This document shows, piece after piece, positions 1-8,408 of a DNA stretch of 64,000 nucleotides (position 1 is the first letter of the stretch; the number at the start of each line of letters is the position of its first letter). The notes under the pieces were generated by a model. That model saw only the letters and a list, made by a program, of their open reading frames with translations. It was not told the DNA's origin and ran no database searches. Location: the NCBI RefSeq assembly GCF_002101785.1, contig NZ_LQPJ01000098.1, positions 1-64,000 of the forward strand, read 5' to 3'. The translations under genes and the position numbers were made by a program. Origin of the DNA: Mycobacterium palustre (GTDB lineage: Bacteria; Actinomycetota; Actinomycetes; Mycobacteriales; Mycobacteriaceae).

Positions 1-69
1 AGGAGGAGCGGCGCAAATGAACCGCGCCGGCGACGATGCAAAGCGAAGCGATGAGGAGGAGCGGCGCAA
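1..69 (+). repeat. MIRU-like tandem repeat abutting a start codon
   Basis: A complete 53-bp unit runs from the ATG at 17 to 69. It is preceded by the last 16 bases of another unit at 1-16, which is cut by the window edge. The next ATG, at 70, is the start codon of the DUF3068 gene. Both units end in the same aggaggagcggcgcaaATGA-type sequence, so each ends with a purine-rich ribosome-binding segment directly before an ATG. The core (gcgccggcgacgatgca) and the 53-bp period match my memory of mycobacterial interspersed repetitive units. A related single unit occurs at 5787-5836. The family name rests on recall, not on a search. Confidence 0.75.
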
Positions 70-1374
70 ATGAACCGAGCGGTCATGTTGCGTTTCGCCG
101 CGTGCGCAGTGATTGGGCTCGGAGCCGCCCTGCTGATCGCCGCGCTGTTGCTGTCGACGTACACCAGCAGCCGGATCACCAAAATTCCGCTGAACCTCGA
201 CGCCACGCTGGTCAGCGAGGGGTCCGGGACCGCCCTGGATGCCGCGTCGCTGTCGACCGACCACCTGGTCGTCAACCAGAACGTGCCGCTGGTGTCGCAG
301 CAGCAGGTCAGCGTCGAATCGCCCGCCAACGCCGACGTCGTCACGCTGCAGGTCGGCACCTCGGTGCGGCGCACCGACAAGCAGAAGGACAGCGGGCTGC
401 TTTTGGCGATCGTCGACACCGTCACCCTGAACCGCAAGACGGCGATGTCGGTCTCCGACGACACCCACACCGGCGGGTCGGTGCAGAAGCCGCGCGCGTT
501 CAACGACGAGAACCCGCCCACCGCGATCCCGCTGCGCCACCAGGGGCTGGCCTACCGGTTCCCGTTCCACACCGAGAAGAAGACGTACCCCTACTTCGAC
601 CCGGTCGCGCAGAAGCCTTTTGACGTCAACTACGACACCCAAGAGGACGTCAACGGCTTGACCACCTATCGCTTCACCCAGAACGTCGGCTACAACGCCG
701 ACGGCAGGCTGGTGGCCCCGGTCGTGTACCCGTCGCTGCTGGCCGGCCAGGAGGACGCCAAACAGACCACGTCCGCGGCGATGTGGGGCGTGCAGGGCGG
801 CGATCCGAACGAGCAGATCACCATGACCCGCTACTACGCGGCGCAGCGGACCTTCTGGGTGGACCCGGTGTCGGGAACCATCGTCAAGCAGACCGAGCAC
901 GCCAACCACTACTTTGCCCGCGACCCGCTCAAGCCCGAGATGACGCTGGCCGACTACAAGGTCACCTCCACCGAGGACACCGTCGAATCCCAGGTCAACG
1001 CCGCCCGCGATGAGCGCGACCGGCTGGCGCTGTGGTCGCGCGTGCTGCCCATCACCTTCACCGCCGTCGGCCTGATCGCGCTGATCGGCGGCGGCGTCCT
1101 GGCCTCCTTCAGCCTGCGGACGGAGAGCGCGCTGACCGACCCCGGCCTGGACCGCAGCGACCAGGAGTTCTTCGGCCGCAGCGGGCTGGAGGAACCGGTG
1201 CCCGGCGCCGAGGCCGAAACCGAGAAGCTTCCGACGCAGCGCCCGGTGCTGGGCGAGGACCCGCCGGGCCCGGAGCCGCCCACCGCCGCCCCGGAGGAAC
1301 CGACCAAGCCCGCCCCCGAGGCCGGGCCGCCGGAACCCCCGGGAGCTCCCCCGGGCCCACCCGAACGGGCCTAG
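70..1374 (+). CDS. DUF3068 (PorA-like) membrane protein, Rv0227c-like
   Basis: The 434-residue protein has an N-terminal membrane segment at about residues 8-30, a large extracytoplasmic domain and a second membrane segment at about 326-348 (LPITFTAVGLIALIGGG). A Pro/Glu-rich cytoplasmic tail follows. This layout and the position next to Rv0226c- and Rv0225-like genes fit the DUF3068 family. As I recall, an actinobacterial member (NCgl2760/MSMEG_0317) is needed for lipomannan maturation and lipoarabinomannan synthesis. The ATG at 70 is chosen because the purine-rich end of the repeat unit supplies a ribosome-binding site just before it. The next gene starts 8 bases after the stop, so the two are probably co-transcribed. 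The lipoglycan role here is inferred from homology by context. Confidence 0.85.
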   Translation: MNRAVMLRFAACAVIGLGAALLIAALLLSTYTSSRITKIPLNLDATLVSEGSGTALDAASLSTDHLVVNQNVPLVSQQQVSVESPANADVVTLQVGTSVRRTDKQKDSGLLLAIVDTVTLNRKTAMSVSDDTHTGGSVQKPRAFNDENPPTAIPLRHQGLAYRFPFHTEKKTYPYFDPVAQKPFDVNYDTQEDVNGLTTYRFTQNVGYNADGRLVAPVVYPSLLAGQEDAKQTTSAAMWGVQGGDPNEQITMTRYYAAQRTFWVDPVSGTIVKQTEHANHYFARDPLKPEMTLADYKVTSTEDTVESQVNAARDERDRLALWSRVLPITFTAVGLIALIGGGVLASFSLRTESALTDPGLDRSDQEFFGRSGLEEPVPGAEAETEKLPTQRPVLGEDPPGPEPPTAAPEEPTKPAPEAGPPEPPGAPPGPPERA

Positions 1375-1382
1375 CTCCCCGA

Positions 1383-3086
1383 GTGCGCTGGACCCGGCCG
1401 GCGTACGCGCTGTTGCTGGCGCTGCTGGTGGCGGGGCCGCTGCCGGCCCCCGGCTACCTGTTGTTGCGCGACGCGGTGTCGACGCCGCGGTCGTACCTTT
1501 CCGACGCCGCGCTGGGGCTGACGTCGGCGCCGCGGGCGACACCGCAGGATTTCGCCGTGGCGCTGGCGTCGCACCTGGTCGACGGCGGCGTCGCGGTCAA
1601 GGCGCTGCTGGTGGCCGGGTTGTGGCTCGCGGGCTGGGGCGCGGCCCGGCTGGTCCGCACGGCGCTGCCGGGGGTAGGTGCCGGGGGCGAGTTCGTCGCC
1701 GTCACCCTGGCGGTCTGGAATCCCTATGTGGCCGAACGCCTCCTGCAGGGGCATTGGAGCCTGCTGGTCGGCTACGGAAGCCTGCCCTGGGTGGCCGCGG
1801 CGATGCTGTCGCTGCGGGCGGGGGGCGGAACCGGGTGGTTCCCGGTGGCGTTCTGGGTGGCGCTGGCCGGGCTGACCCCGACCGGCCTGTTGCTGGCCGC
1901 GACGGTGGCACTGGTCGGCGCGGCCACCCCCATCGAGGACCCCGCGGGGGGCCGGCCGCGGTGGGTGTGCGCCGCCGCCGCGTTGGGTGTGTCGCTGGTC
2001 GCGGCGCTGCCGTGGCTGGTCGCATCGGTGCTGGGCTCGTCGCTGCGGGCGCACGCGGCGGGGATCGCGCTGGGGGTGACCGCGTTCGCGCCGCGCGCCG
2101 AACCCGGCCTCGGCACGCTGGGCAGCCTGGCAAGCCTCGGCGGCATCTGGAACGGGGAGGCCGTACCCTCTTCGCGGACAACGCTTTTCGCGGTGTCGTC
2201 GGCGGTTGTGCTGCTGGGGGTGGTGGCGGCCGGGTTGCCGGCGGTGCTGCGGCGCAGGCCGGCGGTGCCGCTGCTGGTGCTGGCGGCGGTCGCGGTGCTG
2301 GGGCCGGCCGCGCTGGCGACCGGCCCGGGTTTGCACGCGCTGCGCGCGTTGGTGCAGGCCGCGCCCGCCTTCGGGGTGCTGCGCGACGGGCAGAAGTGGG
2401 TCGCGCTGGCGCTGCCGGGTTACGCGCTCGCGGGGGCGGGCGCGGTGGTGACGCTGCGACGCTGGTTTCGGCCCGCGATCGCGGCCGGGGTGTGCTGCCT
2501 CGCGCTGATCCTGGCGCTGCCCGACCTGGCGTGGGGCGTGTGGGGCAGGGTCGCGCCGGTGCGCTACCCGCCCGGCTGGGCCGCGGTCGCGGCGGCGATC
2601 AACGCGGATCCGCGGACGGTGGCGGTGGTGCCCGCCGGCACGATGCGGCGGTTCTTCTGGTCGGGGCCCGCGCCGGTGCTCGACCCGCTGCCGCGCTGGC
2701 TGCGCGCCGACGTGCTGACCACCGGCGACCTGGCCATCTCGGGGGTCGTGATCCCCGGGGAGGGCGACCGCGCGCGGGCGGTGCAGGACCTGCTGCTGGC
2801 CGGGCCGGATCCCGCCGCGCTGGGAGCGGCCAGCGTGGGGTGGGTGGTGGTCGAGTCGGACACCGCCGGTGACATGGGGGCGTCCGCGCGCACCCTGGGC
2901 GCGCTGCGGCCGGTGTACCACGACCGGGAGCTAGCGCTGTTTCGGATCGGCGGCGACAGCCCCGGGGTGTCATCGGGCCGCCGCGCCGCCGCGGTGGTCG
3001 CGCACCTGGCGTGGCTGGCGCTGCTGCTGGTGGGCGCGGCGGGGCTGGCGGCGGGCCGGGCGCGCCGGCCTAGACGACCCCGCTGA
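1383..3086 (+). CDS. Polytopic membrane protein, Rv0226c-like
   Basis: The protein has 567 residues and is dominated by hydrophobic helices from residue 6 onward. I estimate ten or more membrane segments, with an extracytoplasmic domain near the C-terminus and a final helix before a basic RARRPRRPR tail. An open frame extends upstream, but GTG at 1383 is preferred: it lies 8 bases after the upstream stop and gives a length close to that of Rv0226c (576 as I recall). Conserved-looking stretches such as GHWSLLVGYGSLPWV and LRDGQKW recall GT-C type arabinosyltransferases, but I cannot assign an activity. The 3' end overlaps the convergent glycosyltransferase gene by 17 bases. The context suggests work on envelope polysaccharide or lipoglycan. 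Confidence 0.8.
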   Translation: MRWTRPAYALLLALLVAGPLPAPGYLLLRDAVSTPRSYLSDAALGLTSAPRATPQDFAVALASHLVDGGVAVKALLVAGLWLAGWGAARLVRTALPGVGAGGEFVAVTLAVWNPYVAERLLQGHWSLLVGYGSLPWVAAAMLSLRAGGGTGWFPVAFWVALAGLTPTGLLLAATVALVGAATPIEDPAGGRPRWVCAAAALGVSLVAALPWLVASVLGSSLRAHAAGIALGVTAFAPRAEPGLGTLGSLASLGGIWNGEAVPSSRTTLFAVSSAVVLLGVVAAGLPAVLRRRPAVPLLVLAAVAVLGPAALATGPGLHALRALVQAAPAFGVLRDGQKWVALALPGYALAGAGAVVTLRRWFRPAIAAGVCCLALILALPDLAWGVWGRVAPVRYPPGWAAVAAAINADPRTVAVVPAGTMRRFFWSGPAPVLDPLPRWLRADVLTTGDLAISGVVIPGEGDRARAVQDLLLAGPDPAALGAASVGWVVVESDTAGDMGASARTLGALRPVYHDRELALFRIGGDSPGVSSGRRAAAVVAHLAWLALLLVGAAGLAAGRARRPRRPR

Positions 3087-4224
3087 CGTACTCGCCGGCC
3101 CGCACCGCCTCCAGCACACCGCGCATCGCCTCGGCGCTTTGCGCCCAGGAAAATTCGCCGCTGCGCGTCTGCGCCTTGGCGCCGAGCTGGTCGCGCAGCA
3201 CCGGATCGCGGAGCAGCCGTTCCAGGCTGTCGACAAGCTCGGCGCGGCCGTCCACCAGGATCCCGGTCACCCCGTCGACGATCGAGTCGCACAGCCCGCC
3301 CGACGAGCGGTAGCCGATGGTGGGCACCTTGTGCTGCGCGGCCTCGACGACGGCGAGGCCCCAGCCCTCCTTGCGGGAGGGCAGCACGTGCACCCAGGCG
3401 CTTTGCAGCACATGGTGTTTGGTGACGTCGTCGACATGGCCGTGGAACGTGACCGCGTCGGCGATGCCCAGCCGGCGCGCGTGGTCGACGAGCCGCTGGC
3501 GCCACCAGCCGCCGCCGACGATGTCGAGGTGCACACCCGGCATGTGCGGGCGCAGCGCGGCGACCGCTTCCAGCGCGTCTTCGATCTGCTTGTGCGGCAC
3601 CAGCCGGGACAGCACGACGACCCGCGGTGCGGCCGAACGCGGGCCGGTCAACGATTGGGCCGGCGCCTCGTCGAGGCCGTTGCGCACGACCGCGATCTGC
3701 CCGTTTGCGACGCCCAGCCCGACCAGGTCGCGGGCCGACGGGATCGACACCGTCACGTACTGGCTGCGCCGGTTCACCCGCGGCGACACCGTCGACTCCA
3801 CGAACCAGCCGATCCGCCCCAGCACCGGCCCGGCCACCGGCCACTGCTCGCGGTGGCAGTGGTGCACCAACACCACGACGCGCCGCCCGTACACCAGGCG
3901 CGCCAGAAACGGCAGGCCGTTCTGGGTATCGACGACCACGTCGGGCCGCACCCGCCGCAGCGGGCCCAGCCCAAGCCGGGCGAGCGCCATGGCCAGCAGC
4001 GCCCAGACGTACACCGTGTACCGGCCGCCGGCGCGGTTGACGTCGACACCGTCGATCACCTCGCGCCGCGGCGCGCCCGGGTAGCGGGCGGTGCGCAGCG
4101 TGACGGCAACCCCGGACGCGGCGAGCTGCGCGCCGACGCGCTGCAGGTAGGCTTCGCTGCCGCCGCCCTGTGGGTGGCCGGTGTCGCGCCAGCACAGCAG
4201 CAGGACGGAACGGACGGTAGGCAT
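3070..4224 (-). CDS. GT4-family glycosyltransferase, Rv0225-like
   Basis: The protein has 384 residues, the length I recall for Rv0225. The N-terminal Rossmann domain begins MPTVRSVLLLCWRD and carries a glycine-rich GHPQGGGSEAYL loop. The C-terminal domain has VVVLSRLVPHKQIEDALEA and the GT4 EX7E signature (EGWGLAVVE), which contacts the nucleotide-sugar donor. The frame stays open upstream to 4662, but ATG at 4224 begins the recognisable domain and the upstream part looks non-coding. It is a cytoplasmic retaining glycosyltransferase whose donor and acceptor are unknown. It converges on the Rv0226c-like gene with a 17-base overlap. The neighbourhood suggests a role in lipoglycan or glycolipid assembly. 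Confidence 0.88.
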   Translation of the reverse strand: MPTVRSVLLLCWRDTGHPQGGGSEAYLQRVGAQLAASGVAVTLRTARYPGAPRREVIDGVDVNRAGGRYTVYVWALLAMALARLGLGPLRRVRPDVVVDTQNGLPFLARLVYGRRVVVLVHHCHREQWPVAGPVLGRIGWFVESTVSPRVNRRSQYVTVSIPSARDLVGLGVANGQIAVVRNGLDEAPAQSLTGPRSAAPRVVVLSRLVPHKQIEDALEAVAALRPHMPGVHLDIVGGGWWRQRLVDHARRLGIADAVTFHGHVDDVTKHHVLQSAWVHVLPSRKEGWGLAVVEAAQHKVPTIGYRSSGGLCDSIVDGVTGILVDGRAELVDSLERLLRDPVLRDQLGAKAQTRSGEFSWAQSAEAMRGVLEAVRAGEYVSGVV

Positions 4225-4326
4225 CGGTCGCCAGCCTAATGGCACGGCCCACACGTACCCCGCACCGGCGTTCCAGCAAAACCGAAAAGCCCGGTGCGGC
4301 CTGCCCGGCAGCGCGATCGTTTCTCC

Positions 4327-4939
4327 ATGAACCCAAATGAGTCGGCCGCCTCGCGCCGGTTTGTGGCGGATCCCCCGTTCTGGGGCTCGAAACGGGCCGC
4401 CGTGACGGGACCCGCGTGGCAACGAAACGCCGCGAGGACTTCCCTGTTCCTGGTCGTCGGGATCTTCGCTTTTTGCGCCGTCCTCGGCGGGCTGTACCTG
4501 GCCGCGCAGGCCCATGCCGCGCGCGCGTCTGGGCGGCTCGCAAGCGGTCGCCGAGATGGGACACGACTGGAAGCGCCCGACGCCCGACACGGCCTGCCGA
4601 TCGACGTGGATGCCTGGGTGGGGGCCGAAGGCTTCGGCCGAATTCCCACCCTCGCCGGTCACCGAAGTGACCAGCTCGGGCCGGACTCGCCCGCGCCGCC
4701 GCCGGGACCGACCCGCTGTTTCCCAGCCCCCCGGTGCTGGGCGTAGGCATTCCTGGGATGCAGCCGCTGAGCATCGGGTGTCGCGACACGGTAGGGGGCT
4801 TCGACCGCCGGTTCTTTTGGCCCGACGACGTGCGCCAGCGGGTCAACGAACCGCGGACTTCGCGGTATCGGGGGCGGATTGGCTGGCGCTCGTCGAGAAG
4901 CTGGGCGTGGCGCCCTACCTGATGCGGCACGACCGGTAG
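4327..4939 (+). pseudogene. Possible decayed membrane-protein gene in a 742-base gap
   Basis: Positions 4225-4966 contain no convincing intact gene. A frame from ATG 4327 encodes an N-terminus with one clear membrane segment (TSLFLVVGIFAFCAVLGG) and then degenerates into Arg/Pro-rich sequence ending at 4746. Plausible protein-like pieces then continue in other frames: a Phe/Trp-rich piece near 4795-4850 and LVEKLGVAPYLMRHDR ending at 4939. This pattern suggests a frameshifted remnant of a membrane-anchored protein. It could equally be non-coding sequence with chance open frames. I do not recognise a family. Confidence 0.3.
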
Positions 4940-4966
4940 GTGCGGCCGCCGCCGTAGGGTTGCCCG

Positions 4967-5743
4967 GTGGCCGTCACTGACGTTTTCGCGCGGCGGGCGA
5001 CGCTATCCCGGTCGCTGCGGCTGCTGTCGGAGTTTCGCCACGAGCGGTCCGACCCGGGCCGCTTCTACGGCGCCCTGGCCGCCGACACGGCGGCGATGAT
5101 CGGTGACCTGTGGCTGGGCATCCACGGCGAGCCCCCGACCCGTCGCACGCTGCTCGACATCGGCGGCGGGCCGGGATATTTCGCGGCGGCGTTCGCCGGC
5201 GCCGGCGTGCGCTACATCGGTGTCGAACCGGACCCGGCCGAGATGCACGCGGCCGGTCCGGCCGTGGCGGGCGCCGGAAAAGCGGGCGCGGCGTTCGTCC
5301 GGGCCTCGGGCATGGCGCTGCCGTTCGCCGACGACAGCGTGGACATCTCCCTGTCCTCCAACGTCGCCGAGCACGTGCCGGCGCCCTGGCGGCTCGGCGC
5401 GGAGATGTTGCGGGTGACCAAGCCGGGCGGGCTGGTCGTGCTGTCCTACACCGTGTGGCTGGGCCCGTTCGGGGGTCACGAAATGGGCCTGACGCATTAC
5501 CTGGGCGGCGCCCGCGCCGCCGCCCGCTATGCCCGCAAACACGGCCATCCGGCCAAAAACAACTACGGGTCGTCGTTATTCGCCGTGTCGGCCGCCGACG
5601 GCCTGGACTGGGCGGCCGGCACGGGGGCGCTCGTCGCCGCATTTCCCCGCTACCACCCGCGATGGGCCTGGCGGCTGACCTCGGTGCCGGTGCTGCGCGA
5701 GTTCCTGGTCAGCAATCTGGTGCTGGTGCTCGCACCCCGATAA
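4967..5743 (+). CDS. SAM-dependent class I methyltransferase, Rv0224c-like
   Basis: The 258-residue protein has motif I as LLDIGGGPGYFAAAFAGAG (about residues 60-78), the acidic GVEPD loop that binds the SAM ribose, and post-motif SSNVAEHVPAPWRLGAEMLR. This is a Methyltransf_11-type fold. The start is a GTG at 4967; there is a weak purine stretch upstream. Its substrate is unknown. It lies in the same place and relative orientation as Rv0224c, between the glycosyltransferase and the aldehyde dehydrogenase. A small-molecule or lipid acceptor is likely. Confidence 0.85.
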   Translation: MAVTDVFARRATLSRSLRLLSEFRHERSDPGRFYGALAADTAAMIGDLWLGIHGEPPTRRTLLDIGGGPGYFAAAFAGAGVRYIGVEPDPAEMHAAGPAVAGAGKAGAAFVRASGMALPFADDSVDISLSSNVAEHVPAPWRLGAEMLRVTKPGGLVVLSYTVWLGPFGGHEMGLTHYLGGARAAARYARKHGHPAKNNYGSSLFAVSAADGLDWAAGTGALVAAFPRYHPRWAWRLTSVPVLREFLVSNLVLVLAPR

Positions 5744-5786
5744 TGAACGTGTTCTCGTTTTGCTTTCGCTTGGGTAGGGTGGCGCC

Positions 5787-5836
5787 ATGCGCGCCGGCGA
5801 CGATGCAGCGCGGAGCAATGAGGAGGAGCGGCGCAG
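5787..5836 (+). repeat. Single MIRU-like unit before the aldehyde dehydrogenase
   Basis: This 50-bp unit runs from ATG 5787 to the base before ATG 5837. It shares gcgccggcgacgatgca and atgaggaggagcggcgca with the repeat at 1-69 and is 3 bp shorter than the 53-bp unit there. It ends with the same purine-rich segment and supplies the start context of the next gene, so it sits exactly at a translation start, as the first element does. Confidence 0.7.
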
Positions 5837-7306
5837 ATGACCGACGTGAAGACCGAATACGACCAGCTTTTCATCGGCGGCAGGTGGACGGAGCCGTCGA
5901 CCACGGACGTGATCGAGGTGCGCTGTCCGGCCACCGGCGAGTACGTGGGTAAGGCCCCGCTGGCGGCGGCGGCCGACGTGGACGCCGCGGTGGCCGCGGC
6001 CCGGGCGGCGTTCGACAACGGCCCCTGGCCCACGACGCCGCCGAAGGAGCGCGCCGCGGTCATCGCCAACGCGCTCAAGCTGATGGAGGAGCGCAAGGAC
6101 CACTTCACCGCGATCCTCGCGGGCGAGACCGGCCAGCCGCCGACCGGCATCGAAACGATGCACTGGATGAGCACGCTCGGCGCGTTGAACTTCTTCGCCG
6201 GCCCCGCGGTCGACCAGGTCAAGTGGCGGGAGATCCGCAACGGCGGTTACGGGCAGAGCATCGTCTACCGCGAGCCGATCGGCGTGGTGGGCGCGATCGT
6301 GGCCTGGAACGTGCCGCTGTTCTTGGCCGTCAACAAGCTGGGCCCCGCGCTGCTGGCCGGGTGCACGGTGGTGCTCAAGCCGGCCGCCGAAACACCCTTG
6401 AGCGCGAACGCTTTGGCCGAGGTGTTCGCCCAGGCCGGCCTGCCCGAGGGCGTGCTGTCGGTGGTGCCCGGCGGGGCCGAGACCGGGCAGGCGCTGACCT
6501 CCAATCCCGGGGTCGACCTGTTCTCCTTCACCGGCAGCTCCGCCGTCGGCAAGGAAATCGGCCGGCGCGCCGCCGAGATGCTCAAGCCCTGCACGCTAGA
6601 GCTCGGCGGCAAGTCGGCGGCCATCGTCCTCGACGACGTGGACCTGGCCAGCGCCATTCCGATGCTGGTGTTCTCCGGGATCATGAACACCGGGCAGGCC
6701 TGCGTGGCGCAGACCCGCATCCTGGCACCGCGGTCGCGTTACGACGAAATCGTCGACGCCGTCGCCGGTTTCGTGCAGGCGCTGCCGGTGGGGACGCCAT
6801 CGGACGCCGCCGCCCAGATCGGGTCGCTGATCTCGGAGAAGCAGCGCGCCCGCGTCGAGGGCTACATCGCCAAGGGCATCGAGGAAGGCGCGCGGCTGGT
6901 CTGCGGCGGCGGGCGTCCCGAGGGCCTGGACGGCGGGTTCTTCGTGCAGCCCACCGTGTTCGCCGACGTCGACAACAAGATGACGATCGCCCAGGAGGAG
7001 ATTTTCGGCCCGGTGCTCAGCATCATCCCCTACGACAGCGAGGAGGACGCGATCAAGATCGCCAACGACTCGGCGTACGGGCTGGCCGGCAGCGTGTGGA
7101 CCGCCGACGTGCCGCACGGCATCGAGATCGCGGAGAAGATCCGCACCGGGACGTACGCGATCAACTGGTACGCCTTCGACCCGTGCTGCCCGTTCGGCGG
7201 CTACAAGAACTCCGGCATCGGCCGCGAGAACGGGCCCGAAGGCGTCGAGCACTTCACGCAGCAAAAGAGCGTGCTGATGCCGATGGGTTACACCGTCGAC
7301 GCCTAG
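5837..7306 (+). CDS. NAD(P)-dependent aldehyde dehydrogenase, Rv0223c-like
   Basis: The protein has 489 residues, the usual length for the ALDH superfamily. The nucleotide-binding segment includes VGAIVAWNVPLFLAVNK and VVLKPAAETPLSANA, followed by FSFTGSSAVGKEIGRRAAE. The general base is Glu255 in LELGGKSA, and the catalytic nucleophile is Cys289 in NTGQACVAQ. The C-terminal part has EEIFGPVLSIIPYD and GGYKNSGIGRENG. It oxidises an aldehyde to an acid in the cytoplasm; the substrate is unknown but may be a fatty or xenobiotic aldehyde. The ATG at 5837 directly follows the MIRU-like unit, whose aggagg is the apparent ribosome-binding site. Confidence 0.93.
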   Translation: MTDVKTEYDQLFIGGRWTEPSTTDVIEVRCPATGEYVGKAPLAAAADVDAAVAAARAAFDNGPWPTTPPKERAAVIANALKLMEERKDHFTAILAGETGQPPTGIETMHWMSTLGALNFFAGPAVDQVKWREIRNGGYGQSIVYREPIGVVGAIVAWNVPLFLAVNKLGPALLAGCTVVLKPAAETPLSANALAEVFAQAGLPEGVLSVVPGGAETGQALTSNPGVDLFSFTGSSAVGKEIGRRAAEMLKPCTLELGGKSAAIVLDDVDLASAIPMLVFSGIMNTGQACVAQTRILAPRSRYDEIVDAVAGFVQALPVGTPSDAAAQIGSLISEKQRARVEGYIAKGIEEGARLVCGGGRPEGLDGGFFVQPTVFADVDNKMTIAQEEIFGPVLSIIPYDSEEDAIKIANDSAYGLAGSVWTADVPHGIEIAEKIRTGTYAINWYAFDPCCPFGGYKNSGIGRENGPEGVEHFTQQKSVLMPMGYTVDA

Positions 7307-7753
7307 CGGCCCAACAAGCGGGCCTCGCGGCGCCAGCGGTCCCGGCCGTCGTCGGGTACCACCGACTCCCCCGCGTGGGCGAACAGCATTCCCAGCGATT
7401 ATGCAATAGGGCATATATGAAGCGAACTCTGTCGACCTAAACGTCCCGGTCAATGACCTGCGTCACACCGTCTGACGAGTTCATAGCGTTGCATAGGGAA
7501 TAGAAGTTGCTTACTTGACCGATGTCGTATATGGTACGCAACATAATCATGGGCCGCCGGCCCCGGCGCATGAGGCAGCGATTGGTCGGGAGAAAGTCAT
7601 GTGGATCATCGAGCTCAACGTCGCCGGCTATCAGTTCACCCGCGAGATGCCCGACTCCAGGCGCCGGCGCTTCCGCTTGACCCCACGTAATAGGCACTGG
7701 CCGGCACCACGGCATTCGCACGCCGCATAACGCTCGCCACGGGAGGTACGACA
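7307..7753. other. 447-base intergenic region between ALDH and TetR genes
   Basis: The stretch after about 7380 is visibly richer in A/T than its surroundings (for example around 7400 and 7500-7550), as expected of promoter DNA. It contains the inverted repeat listed separately. A short open frame from ATG 7599 to 7730 would encode 43 residues, beginning MWIIELNVAGYQF and ending in an Arg/His-rich tail. It has no recognisable domain, and I do not call it as a gene. Confidence 0.5.
7515..7547 (+). promoter_or_regulatory. Candidate promoter and TetR operator
   Basis: An imperfect inverted repeat at 7522-7544 has half-sites atgtCGTA and TACGcaacat around a 5-base centre (CGTA 26-29 / TACG 35-38 in the last two digits). 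Dyads of this size are typical TetR-family operators. A TTGACC at 7515-7520 and CATAAT at 7542-7547 resemble -35 and -10 boxes, but the spacer of 21 bases is too long for a good sigma-A promoter. The regulator gene starts about 200 bases downstream on the same strand, so autoregulation is the natural inference. Confidence 0.35.
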
Positions 7754-8386
7754 GTGCCTACGACCACCACAGCCAGGGCGGACGCCGCTCCGACCAAGCG
7801 CTGCGATACGCGCAAGAAGATGCTGATGGCCGCCGCGCAGGTGATGCGCGAGCGCGGGGCGGCCGGCGTCACCATCGACGAGGTGCTGGCCCGCAGCGGC
7901 GCCCCCCGCGGCTCCGTCTACTACCACTTCCCCGACGGGCGCAATCAGATCCTGACCGAGGCGCTGCGGTACTCCGGCGAATCCATCACCGCGATGATCG
8001 ACGACGCGGCCGGCTGGGGGGCGCGCGCCCTGCTGCGCGAATTCGTCGAGTTCTGGGAGCGGGTGCTGACCGAGGGCGACTTCGCCGGCGGTTGCCCCGT
8101 GGTGGCGGCGGCCATCGGCTCGGACTGCGGCGACCCCAACCTGTCCGGGGAGGCCGGCGCCATCCTGGGCCGCTGGTGCTCCGCGCTCACCCGGGCGTTC
8201 GGCAACGACGGCTTCGGCGACGACGATGCCGCCGCGCTTGCGGTGACGTCGATCGCCGCCCTGGAAGGCGCCGTCGTGCTGGCCCGCTCGACCCACAGCG
8301 TCGACCCGCTCCGCAAGGTGGGCGAGCAGCTCGAGTTCCTGATCAAGGCCAGGGAATTCGTCATTCGCAACAAGATCGGCCAGTAG
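7754..8386 (+). CDS. TetR-family transcriptional regulator
   Basis: The 210-residue protein has an N-terminal helix-turn-helix at about residues 20-65 (VTIDEVLARSGAPRGSVYYHFPDG), the classic TetR pattern. It is followed by an all-helical ligand domain. The C-terminal part (GGCPVVAAA near residue 114) resembles the LmrA/YxaF-type subgroup. GTG at 7754 follows a gggagg ribosome-binding site at about 7741-7746. No counterpart lies here in M. tuberculosis as I recall. Candidate targets are itself, the upstream aldehyde dehydrogenase and the convergent acyl-CoA synthetase gene pair. Confidence 0.88.
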   Translation: MPTTTTARADAAPTKRCDTRKKMLMAAAQVMRERGAAGVTIDEVLARSGAPRGSVYYHFPDGRNQILTEALRYSGESITAMIDDAAGWGARALLREFVEFWERVLTEGDFAGGCPVVAAAIGSDCGDPNLSGEAGAILGRWCSALTRAFGNDGFGDDDAAALAVTSIAALEGAVVLARSTHSVDPLRKVGEQLEFLIKAREFVIRNKIGQ

Positions 8387-8408
8387 TGCCCGCGATACCG
8401 GCGACGCG

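Noticed and set aside
3139-4239. A 366-residue open frame opposite the glycosyltransferase
   Set aside because: It is a shadow of the GT4 gene; the minus-strand frame has the EX7E signature and the expected length.
7599-7730. A 43-residue open frame upstream of the TetR gene
   Set aside because: No clear ribosome-binding site, no recognisable domain, and an Arg/His-rich tail typical of chance frames.
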